Assembly: GCF_000374445.1 (NCBI RefSeq)
Contig: NZ_KB894434.1
Coordinates: 26,101-90,100 of the forward strand
Length of the DNA: 64,000 nucleotides
Source of the DNA: Actinokineospora enzanensis DSM 44649
Lineage (GTDB): Bacteria; Actinomycetota; Actinomycetes; Mycobacteriales; Pseudonocardiaceae
Direction of reading: 5' to 3'
Part shown: in pieces, positions 1 to 9,113 of the stretch
How positions within the stretch are numbered: position 1 is the stretch's first letter
How the letters are laid out: every line of letters starts with the position of its first letter
Translations under genes and position numbers: made by a program
The notes under the pieces: generated by a model
Databases searched by the model: none
Told to the model about the DNA's origin: nothing
The model's input: only the letters and a program-made list of their open reading frames with translations

Positions 1-1007
1 TGGCAGGCGCCGAGTCGACACGGCTCCCGATCGTCTCCTGCCGCAGACACGACACGGTCTGCTCGGCCATCGCCTACGCCCACGGCCGCGCCATCCCGTG
101 GACCGCGAGCGCCCTGTGGCTCGGCCCCCAGGAGATCGTGATCATCGACTCGGCTGATCCGGCCCAGGCCGAGCCCACGCTCCAGGCCTTCCCCCCGACC
201 ACCGTGGAAGCTCTCCCGTCCACCTTCGTCCGCTGGCGGCCGTTCCTCCGCCGCCCGGACCACCCGTTCCGCAACGTCCGCCTCTTCGTGAGCACCTTCG
301 ACGCCATCCACCCCCCGATGGTCCGCGACTTCCTGGGCGCCACCCGCAGGCGTCCGCTGTGGGTCCAGGTCTGGGGCCAGACCGAGACGGGCCCGCTGAC
401 GTTCCGCTTCCTGACCCGGCGCGCGCTTGCCGCCCGCGAGAAACGCCACCCCACGACCCGCAACCTGGGTCGTCCCGCGCCGGGGCGGACCAGGCTGAAG
501 GTGGTGGACCCCAAGACTTTCGACCCGGTCCCGCACGGCACGCCCGGCCTGGTCCTGGCTCGTACGGGGACACTCGCGCTGGACTACCTGGGTGAGGAGG
601 ACCGCTGGGAGTCGAAGCTGACGGACGGCTGGTGGAACACCGGCGACATCGGGATGCGCACGCGGTCCGGGGCGTTCCACATGCTCGACCGGGAGCTGGA
701 TCTGTTGCCGGGGCAGAGTTGTGTGGAGCTGGAGGATGTCCTGGAGGACCGGGTCCCGCAGATCGTGGAGTGCGTGGTGCTGGGGACTCCTGGTCGGTTG
801 CCGGTTCCGGTGGTGGTGACCGAAACAGGGCAACTGGACCCGGCGTCCTGGCGGCGGGCGTTGGGGGATCTGCCCGCGCTGTCGGATCCGGTGGTGCTGG
901 CGTGGGACCAGATTCCCCGGACCGGGACGGGGAAGGTACGCCGGATGGCGCTACGCGCGTTGATCCATACCGGGCAGGATACGTTCGGAACTGGTCGTTG
1001 GACTTAG
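1..1007 (+). CDS. AMP-forming acyl/aryl ligase, 5' end outside window
   Basis: The reading frame is open from base 3 to the TAG at 1005-1007, so the start lies to the left of the window. Three core motifs of the ANL adenylating superfamily are visible: GQTETGP, WWNTGDIG with the catalytic Asp, and near the C-terminus PRTGTGKVRR with the acylation Lys. The P-loop A3 region must lie upstream. The family makes an acyl-adenylate and passes it to CoA or a carrier protein. The substrate cannot be told from this fragment. The next gene starts 9 nt downstream, so the two are probably cotranscribed. Confidence 0.85.
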   Translation, partial: AGAESTRLPIVSCRRHDTVCSAIAYAHGRAIPWTASALWLGPQEIVIIDSADPAQAEPTLQAFPPTTVEALPSTFVRWRPFLRRPDHPFRNVRLFVSTFDAIHPPMVRDFLGATRRRPLWVQVWGQTETGPLTFRFLTRRALAAREKRHPTTRNLGRPAPGRTRLKVVDPKTFDPVPHGTPGLVLARTGTLALDYLGEEDRWESKLTDGWWNTGDIGMRTRSGAFHMLDRELDLLPGQSCVELEDVLEDRVPQIVECVVLGTPGRLPVPVVVTETGQLDPASWRRALGDLPALSDPVVLAWDQIPRTGTGKVRRMALRALIHTGQDTFGTGRWT

Positions 1008-1016
1008 GAGCATCGC

Positions 1017-1475
1017 GTGGAACGGATCGCGTTCACCGGGGCGGCGCCGGAGCTGTACAAGCGGCTCATCGGGTTGCATGTGGCGGCGGACAAGGAGGCC
1101 CAGGCGGCTGGGCTCTCGCCGGTGCTGTTGGGGTTGGTGCGGACCCGTGCTTCACAGCTGAACGGCTGCGCGTTCTGTGTCGATATGCATACCGGAGAGC
1201 TGGCTGCCCTGGGGGAACCGATTCGTCGCGTGCACGCTCTGGCCGTCTGGGAGGAGAGCGGGTTCTTCTCCGAGCGGGAGGAGGCGGCGTTGGAGCTCAC
1301 CGAGGCCATGACGTTGCTGGCGGAGAGTCGGGTGCCGGATGAGATTTATGAGAGGGCTGCCGAGGAGTTCTCGGCGGAAGAGTTGACGCAGCTGGTGTGG
1401 GCGATCACGATCATCAACTCGTTCAACCGCCTCTCGGTGACCTCCCGAACCGCTCCACCATCGCTGGATGCCTGA
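1017..1475 (+). CDS. AhpD-like / carboxymuconolactone decarboxylase family protein
   Basis: This 152-residue protein starts at a GTG. It carries the family signature CAFCVDMH with Cys51, Cys54 and His58. In AhpD-type alkylhydroperoxidases this Cys-x2-Cys-x3-His set is the thiol redox centre. The length matches single-domain members. The gene sits 9 nt after the ligase gene. The likely role is peroxide or thiol-disulphide chemistry in the cytoplasm. Only the fold and the redox centre are supported; a specific partner is not visible. Confidence 0.85.
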   Translation: MERIAFTGAAPELYKRLIGLHVAADKEAQAAGLSPVLLGLVRTRASQLNGCAFCVDMHTGELAALGEPIRRVHALAVWEESGFFSEREEAALELTEAMTLLAESRVPDEIYERAAEEFSAEELTQLVWAITIINSFNRLSVTSRTAPPSLDA

Positions 1476-1786
1476 CTCCTCGCGTACTACGCCCTTGTTT
1501 TTCGGGGCAACGGTTCCACCGTGGTGTTCGGCTGGTGCCGCGAGACCACCTCGGCCACCTCGGCACCTCGGCGACCGGCCTGCGCGGCATCTGGGGGCCG
1601 CTACGGGGTCGCCGTGCTGCGGGCCTCGCCGATGGCTATTCGGGCAACAGGATTGGAGAATGGATCGGAAAACGAGCCGCGGGCACATATGTGCCAATCC
1701 ATTAAATAGAACTGGTTGGATCACTACGCGTCACTGATGCGGGCGTGCCTATTTCTCGCCAAAACGGCTTGTGGGAGAATCTCGGC
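1476..1786. other. Intergenic stretch, nothing recognised
   Basis: About 310 bases between the AhpD-like gene and the small-protein operon. I see no convincing open frame, hairpin or promoter hexamer pair. An in-frame GTG at 1745 would extend the next gene but lacks a ribosome binding site. Confidence 0.5.
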
Positions 1787-2026
1787 GTGAAGATCAAAGA
1801 GCTGACCGACCACCTCGTTCGAGAGTTGACCGCTCTCGATCATGACGAGTTCGTGTCGGTCGCGGACGTGAGCAAGGGGCCGGGGTCGGAGAGCGAGCCG
1901 TACAACCACGTGCTGGTGACCGTGGAGCACGCCAACGGTGCGCGGTCCGCGATTCAGGTCATGCAGGTGACCGGACCGGGGATCGCTCCCGCTGGTGAGT
2001 ACCGCATCCCCGCGAACGGGTGGTGA
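1787..2026 (+). CDS. Small hypothetical protein (79 aa)
   Basis: GTG at 1787 is preferred over an upstream in-frame GTG at 1745 because GGGAGA lies at 1773-1778, about 8 nt before it. The product is acidic and soluble, with a stretch resembling a small alpha+beta domain (HVLVTVEHANG, SAIQVMQVTG). I do not recognise the family. It is the first of three tightly packed small genes ending before a strong hairpin at 2433-2479, so it probably heads a short operon. Confidence 0.6.
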   Translation: MKIKELTDHLVRELTALDHDEFVSVADVSKGPGSESEPYNHVLVTVEHANGARSAIQVMQVTGPGIAPAGEYRIPANGW

Positions 2027-2029
2027 CCT

Positions 2030-2248
2030 GTGCGAAACGAGCGCGTGCGCGAGCTGGTGGCCGAGCTGGTGGGGAGGCACCCCGGGGTGGAGTCGGTGAA
2101 GACGGTGGATCTCGGCAACAAGGGCCGGGTTCAACGAGTCACCTGCACTGACGGCGTGGTCATCGACCTCATGATCACCAACACCTCGCCTCCCGGGGGT
2201 GACAACCACAACGAGGAGGAGAAGATCGTGACCAAGCAAAGGGGGTGA
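2030..2248 (+). CDS. Small hypothetical protein (72 aa)
   Basis: GTG start 3 nt after the stop of the preceding gene. The sequence begins with a basic helix (RNERVRELVAELVGRH) and continues through a short beta-rich part (VTCTDGVVIDLMI) to a Lys-rich tail. Spacing says it is translated with its neighbours. The family is not recognised. The Leu/Val pattern fits a compact alpha-beta fold, but no function can be assigned. Confidence 0.55.
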   Translation: MRNERVRELVAELVGRHPGVESVKTVDLGNKGRVQRVTCTDGVVIDLMITNTSPPGGDNHNEEEKIVTKQRG

Positions 2249-2255
2249 GGACACG

Positions 2256-2381
2256 ATGGCTGGTGGTGGCATGTGCCCGATCTGCGGACAGCGGGCGGCA
2301 GCGAACTCGGGCGACGAGATCAAGAAGCACCGGGATCTGAGCGGTGCGGCCTGCTCGGGCGAGGGCATGACGGCGAACTGA
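2256..2381 (+). CDS. Very small Cys/His protein, possible zinc-binding
   Basis: A 41-residue frame with an ATG at 2256, 7 nt after the preceding stop, with GTGAGGA just upstream as ribosome binding site. It contains CPICGQ (Cys7, Cys10), His25 and Cys33, which could make a single treble-clef or knuckle zinc site. The protein is too short for family assignment. Its position at the end of a three-gene run followed by a hairpin supports it being real. Confidence 0.5.
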   Translation: MAGGGMCPICGQRAAANSGDEIKKHRDLSGAACSGEGMTAN

Positions 2382-2432
2382 CGCGATGAGCGCTGAACGC
2401 TCTGCCCGGATTGCGCTCGGTACACCGAAATG

Positions 2433-2479
2433 CACGGATGGCCCCTTCGCTGTGGTGTGCGGCGAAGGGGCCATCCGTG
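2433..2479. terminator. Perfect 18-bp inverted repeat, probable terminator
   Basis: Arms 2433-2450 and 2462-2479 are exact reverse complements (18 bp) with an 11-nt loop. No T-run follows, as is usual in actinomycetes. It lies about 50 nt after the last small gene and would end that operon. Confidence 0.75.
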
Positions 2480-2492
2480 TTGGTGCTCAAAG

Positions 2493-2675
2493 CAAGTGCA
2501 GCAGTGGTATGGCGTGCTCGACGCGGAGGGAGCGGGCGCGGACCGCTGTGCTGGTCTCGGGTACGTCATCGCACCCAACGACAACAGCCATGGGGATCTG
2601 CTCATGGATCCGGCTCATCTGCGGCAGGCCGTCGAGGCGTATCGGCGGCTGTGGTCGACGGCGGTGCCCTTGTGA
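2493..2675 (+). pseudogene. C-terminal remnant of an unidentified gene
   Basis: The frame just after the hairpin encodes about 60 residues that look like genuine protein (QQWYGVLDAEG, then GYVIAPNDNSHGDLL, then AVEAYRRLWSTAVPL) and ends in TGA at 2675. There is no credible start with a ribosome binding site: the only starts upstream lie inside the hairpin arm. I read it as the 3' end of a gene whose front was lost. The C-terminal helix weakly recalls those of actinomycete helix-turn-helix regulators, but this is only an impression. Confidence 0.35.
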
Positions 2676-2684
2676 AGCCGGTTG

Positions 2685-3329
2685 TCATACCCCGGCGGTA
2701 AGGCGGGACAGGCGTTTGCGGACCTTGCGCCCGGCGTCCTCGGGGAGGAGGTCGACCACCGGTCGCAGGCGGGCCAGGAGGTCGGGTGTGGTGGTGAGGG
2801 CGCGCAGGGCGGTGCCGAGGTCGATGTCGTGGTCGGGGCGGTGGATGACGGTGATCGGGTCGCCCGCGGTGACCTCGCCCGCTTGTAGTACGCGGAGGTA
2901 GGCGCCAGGCCAGCCGCGGGCCAGGAAGCGGTGGATGAGGTCGGGAACGTCCCAGAAGCCCGCGAACACCCGGCACGGGGTGCGTGGTCCGCGGACCTCG
3001 AAGACGGCGGTGCCGATCGCCCAGTGTTCGCCGATGCGGGCGCCGGTGATGTCGAGTCCCGAGGTGGTCAGGTTTTCGCCGAAGGAGCCGGGGGAGACCG
3101 GGCGGCCCAGCTCGGTCGACCACCAGCGCTGGTCCTCCTCGGCGTAGGCGTAGGCCGCCCGGTCCACGCCGCCGTGGTGCTTGGTGTCGCAGATGGTGTC
3201 CCCGGCGAGACCGGCTTCGGTCGCCTGGACGGGGCCCGTGACGGGGCGTTTGTCGATTCCGGTGCGGCCCACGCGGCCTGCCCACGCGTCGGTGCGGACG
3301 GTGGCGATGTTGACTGACAGGAGTTGCAC
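2685..3329 (-). CDS. MOSC domain protein (YiiM-like)
   Basis: The 214-residue protein has MOSC landmarks in order: the start VNIATVR, the basic patch DTKHHGGVDRAAYAY, the turn GSFGENLTTSG and the conserved Cys segment GPRTPCRVF. A helical C-terminal extension follows, as in YiiM-type proteins. MOSC domains bind molybdenum cofactor or move sulphur; YiiM-like members reduce N-hydroxylated compounds. The start is a GTG at 3329. The gene stands alone on the minus strand. The exact substrate is not evident. Confidence 0.85.
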   Translation of the reverse strand: MQLLSVNIATVRTDAWAGRVGRTGIDKRPVTGPVQATEAGLAGDTICDTKHHGGVDRAAYAYAEEDQRWWSTELGRPVSPGSFGENLTTSGLDITGARIGEHWAIGTAVFEVRGPRTPCRVFAGFWDVPDLIHRFLARGWPGAYLRVLQAGEVTAGDPITVIHRPDHDIDLGTALRALTTTPDLLARLRPVVDLLPEDAGRKVRKRLSRLTAGV

Positions 3330-3580
3330 AGCGCGCCTTTGCCGTGGTGTGGTCGGATCCGAAGACGGCGTGCGGCTTCCCGGTGCCGGGCCGGTCGGCC
3401 CGGGTGGTGGACGGGGTGCCGCTCAGCCGGTTCGTCGTCGGGCTTCGGCGCGCGCGGTGCGGTGGGCCCATGGGCCAGGCGTCATGCCACGGCGAGGAGC
3501 CACGACGGTTACCACGCTTTCCAGAGTGTCACGGAGAGCGACAACATAGCGTATTCGCCTGCCGCCCCGCACGCCGGCTT

Positions 3581-5272
3581 CTAGCGGTTGTTGCAGAGTT
3601 CCAGTGGGGCGCGGTCCGGCGTGATGCAGGGCAGGTACCCCGCGTCCTTCAAGTGCAGCAACGCCTTGGGGTTGGTGTGCAGGTACGTGACGAACGAGCC
3701 CAGCAACCCGTCCTTCCCCGCCTCCCCCTTCGTGTACAGGTACTCGACCGTCCAAAACGGATAGTCCGACGCCACCCCGCCCCCGGTGTCGAACGTCTTG
3801 CCGTTCAAGCTCACCGCGTTCAGCGCGTTGCTCTTCCGGGCCTCGGTCACCGAGGGCGCGTCCGCGTACCCGATGGCCCCCGGGATGCTGCTGATCTTGG
3901 CCACGACCTCGGAGTTGGAGTCCCGCTCGCACCGAATGGTCCGCGCAGCAGGGTTCCGATCCTTGGTCAGGCACTCGTTGGACGAGAGCCCGTCCTCCCC
4001 GGTCCCCAGCACCCGTTTCTCGAACAGCTCCCGGGTTCCGGACTCCTGTCCCCGCCCCACGATCCGGATCGGCAGTGAGTCCCCGCCGCGAATCTGTTGC
4101 CAGTCCTGGTAGCGGCCGTCGTAGATTTTCTGCAGGGCGTCCGTGGAGATCGAGTCCACCCCCACCGAGGAATTGACCACCACGTGGTAGACCACGATCG
4201 CCAATTGCTCCGCGTGCAATCCGTTCGCGTCGCCGCCCTGCCGTCCGTCCGACAGGGCTGCCAATGACTCCGCCTTGTCCCCGGGCAGCGCGGCCACGGC
4301 CCGAACCCCGTCGATGCTCCCGGTCGGCACCGGAATGATCCGGGCCCCCGAGCAGGCCGCCATGTAGTCGTCCGCGATGGAGCGCATCGTCGGCATGAAC
4401 ACGCTGGAGCCCTTGAGATCCAACGTCCCGGACGCGCAGGCGACCGACGAATCCGTTGGCGGGGAGGCGAAGACCAGGCCGATGACCAGGAACGTGGTCA
4501 GCGTCAACGCGAGCGCGCCCGTCAGTCGGGTCAGGGTGAAGCGCCGCTGGCTCTTCTCGTCCTTGATGATCCCGTTGTCGCCCAGCTTCCCCGTGGCGAC
4601 GATCTCCTTGCTGGTCTCGCCCGTCGGGTTGTCCGCCGGTTCCTCCAGCACCACCACCAGCTTGAACTTCTGGTTGCGGCGCAGCGCCAGTGACTCAAGC
4701 CGGACGCCGTGCCAGCGGGGTTCGGCCTCCGGTTCCCTGGCGGCCGGGGGCTGGCCGCCGATCCAGCGGATCATGCGCTGGGAGAGCTTCTCCCGGACGA
4801 CGCCCAGGTTGTCGCGGTCTTCCGGTTGTTCCGTCGCGTCCTCGTGGCGGAAGAAGCGGAGACCGGACCGGAGCTTCTCCCGGATCTCGTCCGAACCCGC
4901 CTCGGAGATGCGCGCGTTCCAGACGACGCGTTTGCCGAAGGTGAAGGTCAGCGGCTTGTCGAAGTCGTCGGGGGCGATGTCGTAGCCGCCGGTGTTGCGG
5001 ATGCGGATGACCACGATGCTCATCCGGTCCAGCAGGCGGCTGACCGAGCTCAGCTGGCCGAGGCGCCGGGCCGGGTCGTCGTCGAGGAGCTTCTCCGGGC
5101 CGAGGCCGATCTTGGAGTTGTAGTGCACCCGGTAGCTGATCCGTTTGCGGCGGATCAGGAAGCGGTCCACGAACGGGGTCGCGATCAGCAGCACGATGCC
5201 CAGCACCAGGTTCCCGGCGCCGAGGAAGTCCAGGATCGCCCGCAGAGCATCCCGAATCGCGGTCACGCGCAC
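3581..5272 (-). CDS. Membrane-anchored PstS-like substrate-binding protein
   Basis: 563 residues. A hydrophobic segment at about 15-36 and a second at about 249-270 bracket a cytoplasmic or membrane-proximal domain with no family I can name. After the second segment comes a periplasmic-binding-protein domain of the PstS class (about 278-555), with TLDLKGSSVF, PVPTGSIDGVR, VGRGQESGTRE and GAIGYADAPS. PstS proteins bind phosphate for an ABC importer, but no pst permease or ATPase genes lie here. Two membrane helices instead of a lipobox argue for a sensor or receptor rather than a classical importer subunit. The gene is monocistronic. Confidence 0.75.
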   Translation of the reverse strand: MRVTAIRDALRAILDFLGAGNLVLGIVLLIATPFVDRFLIRRKRISYRVHYNSKIGLGPEKLLDDDPARRLGQLSSVSRLLDRMSIVVIRIRNTGGYDIAPDDFDKPLTFTFGKRVVWNARISEAGSDEIREKLRSGLRFFRHEDATEQPEDRDNLGVVREKLSQRMIRWIGGQPPAAREPEAEPRWHGVRLESLALRRNQKFKLVVVLEEPADNPTGETSKEIVATGKLGDNGIIKDEKSQRRFTLTRLTGALALTLTTFLVIGLVFASPPTDSSVACASGTLDLKGSSVFMPTMRSIADDYMAACSGARIIPVPTGSIDGVRAVAALPGDKAESLAALSDGRQGGDANGLHAEQLAIVVYHVVVNSSVGVDSISTDALQKIYDGRYQDWQQIRGGDSLPIRIVGRGQESGTRELFEKRVLGTGEDGLSSNECLTKDRNPAARTIRCERDSNSEVVAKISSIPGAIGYADAPSVTEARKSNALNAVSLNGKTFDTGGGVASDYPFWTVEYLYTKGEAGKDGLLGSFVTYLHTNPKALLHLKDAGYLPCITPDRAPLELCNNR

Positions 5273-5397
5273 CCCTCCAGCAGTCTGCTCAGGCCGCCAG
5301 ATTATGAGTGTCAGGATGCCCCGCGGGCGGATTTCGGACAGTCGTTCATAGCCGGTTCAGCTATCCGTGGCCGAACCGGTTCCGAACGTAGCCGCCG

Positions 5398-5979
5398 TTA
5401 CGACTTACGGCCGCTCCGCCGTCCGCGCATCAGCACCAGGACCACCACGATGACCACGACCACCAGGATGCCCACGATCCACACCCACGATGGCACGCCC
5501 TTCGACTGCTGGGCGTCCGCGGTGGGCTGCTGGGCCGGGGCGTTGTCGCCCTGGGTGGCCTGGGAGGTGGGGGCCGGGGCCTCGGTTGTGGTGGTCGGGG
5601 CGGCCGCGCCCGCGACCGACATGGTGAAGTTGACGACGCCGCCGGTGATGTCGCCGTCGCCCGCGACCACCCGGTACTCCAGGTGGTAGGGGCCTGCCGG
5701 GCCGACCGGCTGGACCGGGATGGTCACCACGGCGCCCTCCACCTTCGGGGCGCCCAGCTGCCAGCGCTCGCCGCCCGCGCCGGTGACCGCGAAGTCCTCC
5801 GGCTTGGTGGTGACGTCCTCGCTGAACGTCAGCGTGATCACCTTGGGCAGCTCGGCGAGCGTGGCGCCCTCGGCGGGGGTGCTGGACTTCAGCTCCGAGT
5901 GGGCGTACGCGGGCAGGGCCGTGCCCAGCACGGCGGCGCCCGCCACGAGCAGGGTGGCGGCGAGACGGCGGAGGGACAT
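5398..5979 (-). CDS. CopC domain protein, secreted and membrane-anchored
   Basis: 193 residues. A signal peptide (RRLAATLLVAGAAVLG) is cleaved near AYA, which would leave the mature protein starting AHSELKSSTPAEG. The N-terminal His is a copper ligand in CopC. A beta-sandwich follows to about residue 115, then a Thr/Ala/Gln-rich linker, a transmembrane helix (VWIVGILVVVVIVVVLVL) and a basic tail. The ATG at 5979 is chosen because GAGAAAGG lies about 10 nt upstream; an upstream TTG at 6003 has none. The likely role is binding copper at the outer membrane face. A CopD-type partner is not adjacent. Confidence 0.85.
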   Translation of the reverse strand: MSLRRLAATLLVAGAAVLGTALPAYAHSELKSSTPAEGATLAELPKVITLTFSEDVTTKPEDFAVTGAGGERWQLGAPKVEGAVVTIPVQPVGPAGPYHLEYRVVAGDGDITGGVVNFTMSVAGAAAPTTTTEAPAPTSQATQGDNAPAQQPTADAQQSKGVPSWVWIVGILVVVVIVVVLVLMRGRRSGRKS

Positions 5980-6115
5980 CGCAGGGGGGACCTTTCTCGG
6001 CAACGCTGGGGACGCGGGGCATGGCGCGGTCGGGACAAACCGCGCTGTGTGCCCACGGACGGGCAGCGTAACCGAGCGGCATGGGGATGCCGTGAGGTAA
6101 CCAGGGCGAATAGCG

Positions 6116-7396
6116 TCAGCCGGGGTGGACCGGAATCCGCTCGACGCCGTAGACGATCGAGGTCTGGCGGTATTCCAGCGACTGCTCCGGCACCGCCAGG
6201 CGCAGCCCCGGGAAACGACGGACCAGCGCCGGGTAGGCGGCGCGCAGCTCCATTCTGGCCAGTTCCGCGCCGATGCAGCGGTGCGCGCCGTACCCGAACG
6301 CCATGTGCTGGGTGGGCGGGCGCACCGGGTCGAACCGGTCGATGTCCGCGCCGAGCACCGGGTCCCGGTCGGCCGCGCTGAGCGAGCAGACCACCAGGTC
6401 GCCCGCGCCGATCCGGACGCCCGCGACCTCCAGGTCGTGTCGGGCGAAGCGCGGGAAGGCCATCTGGACCACGGTCAGGTAGCGCAGCAGCTCCTCGACG
6501 AACGGGCCGATCGCGGCGTCGTCGTCGCGCACCAGGGTGGCCGAGCGCTCGTCCCGCAGCAGGATGAGCGCGCCGAGCGCGAGCATGCTGGCGGTGGTCT
6601 CGAAGCCGCCGGTCAGGATGCCGTCGGCCAGGCCTGCCAGCTCCAGGTCGTCGATCTCGTCGCCGTGCTCGCGGATGATCATGCCGAGCAGCCCGTCGCC
6701 CGGGTTCTTGCGCTGCTGCTCGACCACGCCGCGCAGGTAGGTCAGCGACTCCGAGATCGCGCCGAGGGACGCGCCCGCGCCGCCGAACAGGTCGAAGCGG
6801 GCCACCGCGAGCCGCTGGAAGTCCTCGCGGTCGGTGTAGGGGACGCCGAGCAGCTCGCAGATGGTGAGCGAGGGGATCGGCAGCGCGAAGTGCTCCACCA
6901 GGTCGACCGGGCCATCGGCGGCGGCCATCCGGTCCAGGCAGCCGGTGACGATCTCGTCGATGCGCGGGGCCAGCCGGGCCAGCCTGCGCATGGTGAACTC
7001 GGGGGTGAGCAGCTTGCGCAGCCGGGTGTGGTCCGGCGGGTCGGCGAAACCGAGACCACCTGGGCTCACCTCCTCGGCGCCGACCAGCGCGCCGAGGTGC
7101 CGGTAGTCGTTGCTGAACGAGGCGGTGTCGGCCAGCACCTGCTTGCTCTCCGTGTAACCGGTGACCAGCCAGAGGTTCACGCCGAACGGCACCGGCAGCT
7201 TGCTGACCGGCGCGGTCTCCCGGATGCGGGTAAGTTCGGGCACCGGGTCCAGCCCGTCGCGACGCAGCGGCACCAGCACCGACTCGGGCAGCAGCGACAG
7301 CGCCCGGGTACCGAACCTGCGCAGCAGGAACCGGGCCAGGCGGGTGCGCGCCAGCCAGGACCCGACGGTCCCGCCGACGGTCCGAATGAGACCCAT
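6116..7396 (-). CDS. Cytochrome P450
   Basis: 426 residues, class I bacterial size. The I-helix reads GILTGGFETTAS, with Gly where many have Ala. The K-helix ExxR is EELLR, and the haem loop is FGYGAHRCIGAEL with the thiolate Cys. The N-terminal 30 residues are basic and helical (WLARTRLARFLLRRFG) and longer than usual. Ferredoxin and reductase genes are not adjacent. The substrate is unknown. It stands alone on the minus strand and faces the divergent fibronectin-III gene across 255 nt. Confidence 0.93.
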   Translation of the reverse strand: MGLIRTVGGTVGSWLARTRLARFLLRRFGTRALSLLPESVLVPLRRDGLDPVPELTRIRETAPVSKLPVPFGVNLWLVTGYTESKQVLADTASFSNDYRHLGALVGAEEVSPGGLGFADPPDHTRLRKLLTPEFTMRRLARLAPRIDEIVTGCLDRMAAADGPVDLVEHFALPIPSLTICELLGVPYTDREDFQRLAVARFDLFGGAGASLGAISESLTYLRGVVEQQRKNPGDGLLGMIIREHGDEIDDLELAGLADGILTGGFETTASMLALGALILLRDERSATLVRDDDAAIGPFVEELLRYLTVVQMAFPRFARHDLEVAGVRIGAGDLVVCSLSAADRDPVLGADIDRFDPVRPPTQHMAFGYGAHRCIGAELARMELRAAYPALVRRFPGLRLAVPEQSLEYRQTSIVYGVERIPVHPG

Positions 7397-7651
7397 CGCG
7401 ACCTCCCCCGAGACGCTCGTTCGGCGCCGACCCTACCGAAGCCGTCGGGCGGCTCTCAGCGCACTCTCAGCCCGTTGCCTGCCGGGAGACCGAACTCACA
7501 GACATCCGGTTCACCGGTCCGTTTCGGCCGTGCGCGATTATCTGCCTGCCACATATTCGATGGTGGAAATGTCGGCCTGCTTTCGGAGTAGTTTCATTGC
7601 CGGGAAACATCGACGGCTCCTACGATTCCGGCACCCGGATTCCCCAAGTGA

Positions 7652-8998
7652 ATGGACCACCCTGTGCGCTCCAGGAGAATCGTCGCGGCGGCGTTGGCCG
7701 CCATCACCATCACCACCCTGTCCACGGCGACCGCCGGTGCCCAGCCGATGGCCGCCACCGCCGACCGCCAGTGCGGTTCGTCCCCGGTCGGCTCGCTGCG
7801 GCTGGACCTGACCTCCGACATCGAGAACCCCGCCTACCTCAGCCCGGCGCCCGAGGCACGCCGGGTCACCGGTACCGCCACCATCCCCAGCGCGGGCATC
7901 GCCGCTCTCGGCGCCGCGTCCGTGGAAGGCACGGTGACCGTCGACCTGGAGATCAGCGGCACCTTCAGCACGCGTGACTCGATCACCCTCGACCTGGCCC
8001 GCACGCCCGTCATCGCGGGTCAGGACATCGTCGCCAACGTGGTCGGCTACACCGGCACCGGCTACTTCGCCTACCGCGGCGGCACGAACTACGTCGACAT
8101 CGCCAACACGCACGTGACCCTGCGCCCGCGCCGCGCCGACGGCGTGCCGACCCGGCCGCGGCAGCTCACCGCGGACTGCGTGCGCGCCGAGCAGCCGCTG
8201 ACCCGGTGGATGGAGATCCGCACCGAGCAGATCATCGCGGAGATCCTGCCCGCCCCGACCGACCTGCGGGTCACCTCGCTGGGCACGGACAGCCTCGGCC
8301 TGGCCTGGAACCGGTCCACCGGTCTGATGGGCCCGGCCAGTGGTTACGAGGTGCTGCTGGAGGACGTGTCCAACCAGGTCCTGGTGGGCCAGGACAAGCT
8401 GAGCACCACCGTCACCGGTCTACAACCGGACACGATCTACTGGGTGCGGGTCAGGGGCATCCAGTTCGGCGGCGGCAGGCGGAGCAACCCGCTGCACATC
8501 CGTACCGCGGCCACCCAGGCCGACTTCTACTACGACACCGCGGGCTCCGCCCGGATCAACGGCAGCTCGGTGGCGTTGAAGGGCGAGCTGGACACCCATC
8601 TCGACCTGGCCACCGCCACGCACACCTCGAAACTCGCGCTCGCCCCGACCGACGTGCGTGGCCGTAATGGCGCCGCGCACCTGGAGTTCACCGAGGCCGC
8701 GCCCACGACCGGCGCGCTGACCGGCGGCGTGTTCACCGCGACCACGCACCAGACCGTGTCCGTGCCCCGGATCACCGTGTTCGGCCGCGTGATCGACACC
8801 CCGGGTTGCCGCACCAGCAAGCCGGTGGACATCCCGCTGACCTCGGGTGCCGCGTTCGACCCGACCGTGGGCGGCAGCCTCACGGGGACCTTCACGGTGC
8901 CGGACCTGACCGGCTGCGGCCGCTACACGTCGCTGGTCAACAGCCTGCTGGCGGGCCGCGGCAACCGCGCCGAGATCCGCGTCGCGCCCTGGGCGTGA
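7652..8998 (+). CDS. Secreted protein with a fibronectin type III domain
   Basis: 448 residues. A twin-basic signal peptide (VRSRRIVAAALAAITITTL) ends near AGA. A beta-rich domain of unknown type runs to about 190, then one fibronectin-III repeat (about 205-290: PTDLRVTSLGTDSLGLAWN to YWVRVRGIQ), then a second beta-rich domain with paired Cys. No catalytic motif is visible. The likely role is extracellular binding or surface adhesion. A hairpin follows directly at 9005-9033. Confidence 0.8.
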   Translation: MDHPVRSRRIVAAALAAITITTLSTATAGAQPMAATADRQCGSSPVGSLRLDLTSDIENPAYLSPAPEARRVTGTATIPSAGIAALGAASVEGTVTVDLEISGTFSTRDSITLDLARTPVIAGQDIVANVVGYTGTGYFAYRGGTNYVDIANTHVTLRPRRADGVPTRPRQLTADCVRAEQPLTRWMEIRTEQIIAEILPAPTDLRVTSLGTDSLGLAWNRSTGLMGPASGYEVLLEDVSNQVLVGQDKLSTTVTGLQPDTIYWVRVRGIQFGGGRRSNPLHIRTAATQADFYYDTAGSARINGSSVALKGELDTHLDLATATHTSKLALAPTDVRGRNGAAHLEFTEAAPTTGALTGGVFTATTHQTVSVPRITVFGRVIDTPGCRTSKPVDIPLTSGAAFDPTVGGSLTGTFTVPDLTGCGRYTSLVNSLLAGRGNRAEIRVAPWA

Positions 8999-9004
8999 CC
9001 CGCT

Positions 9005-9033
9005 GACCGGCCCGGGGCCACCCCGGGCCGGTC
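9005..9033. terminator. GC-rich hairpin after the fibronectin-III gene
   Basis: A 13-bp perfect stem (9005-9017 with 9021-9033) and a CCA loop, 7 nt after the stop codon. It is a probable transcription terminator. Confidence 0.75.
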
Positions 9034-9113
9034 GGTCCTCAGTGGACAGTTGGTGCTCCCGGCCGGGCCCGTGGCACGATCATGGGGAGGGAGACCACGG
9101 GAGGACCCACGAG

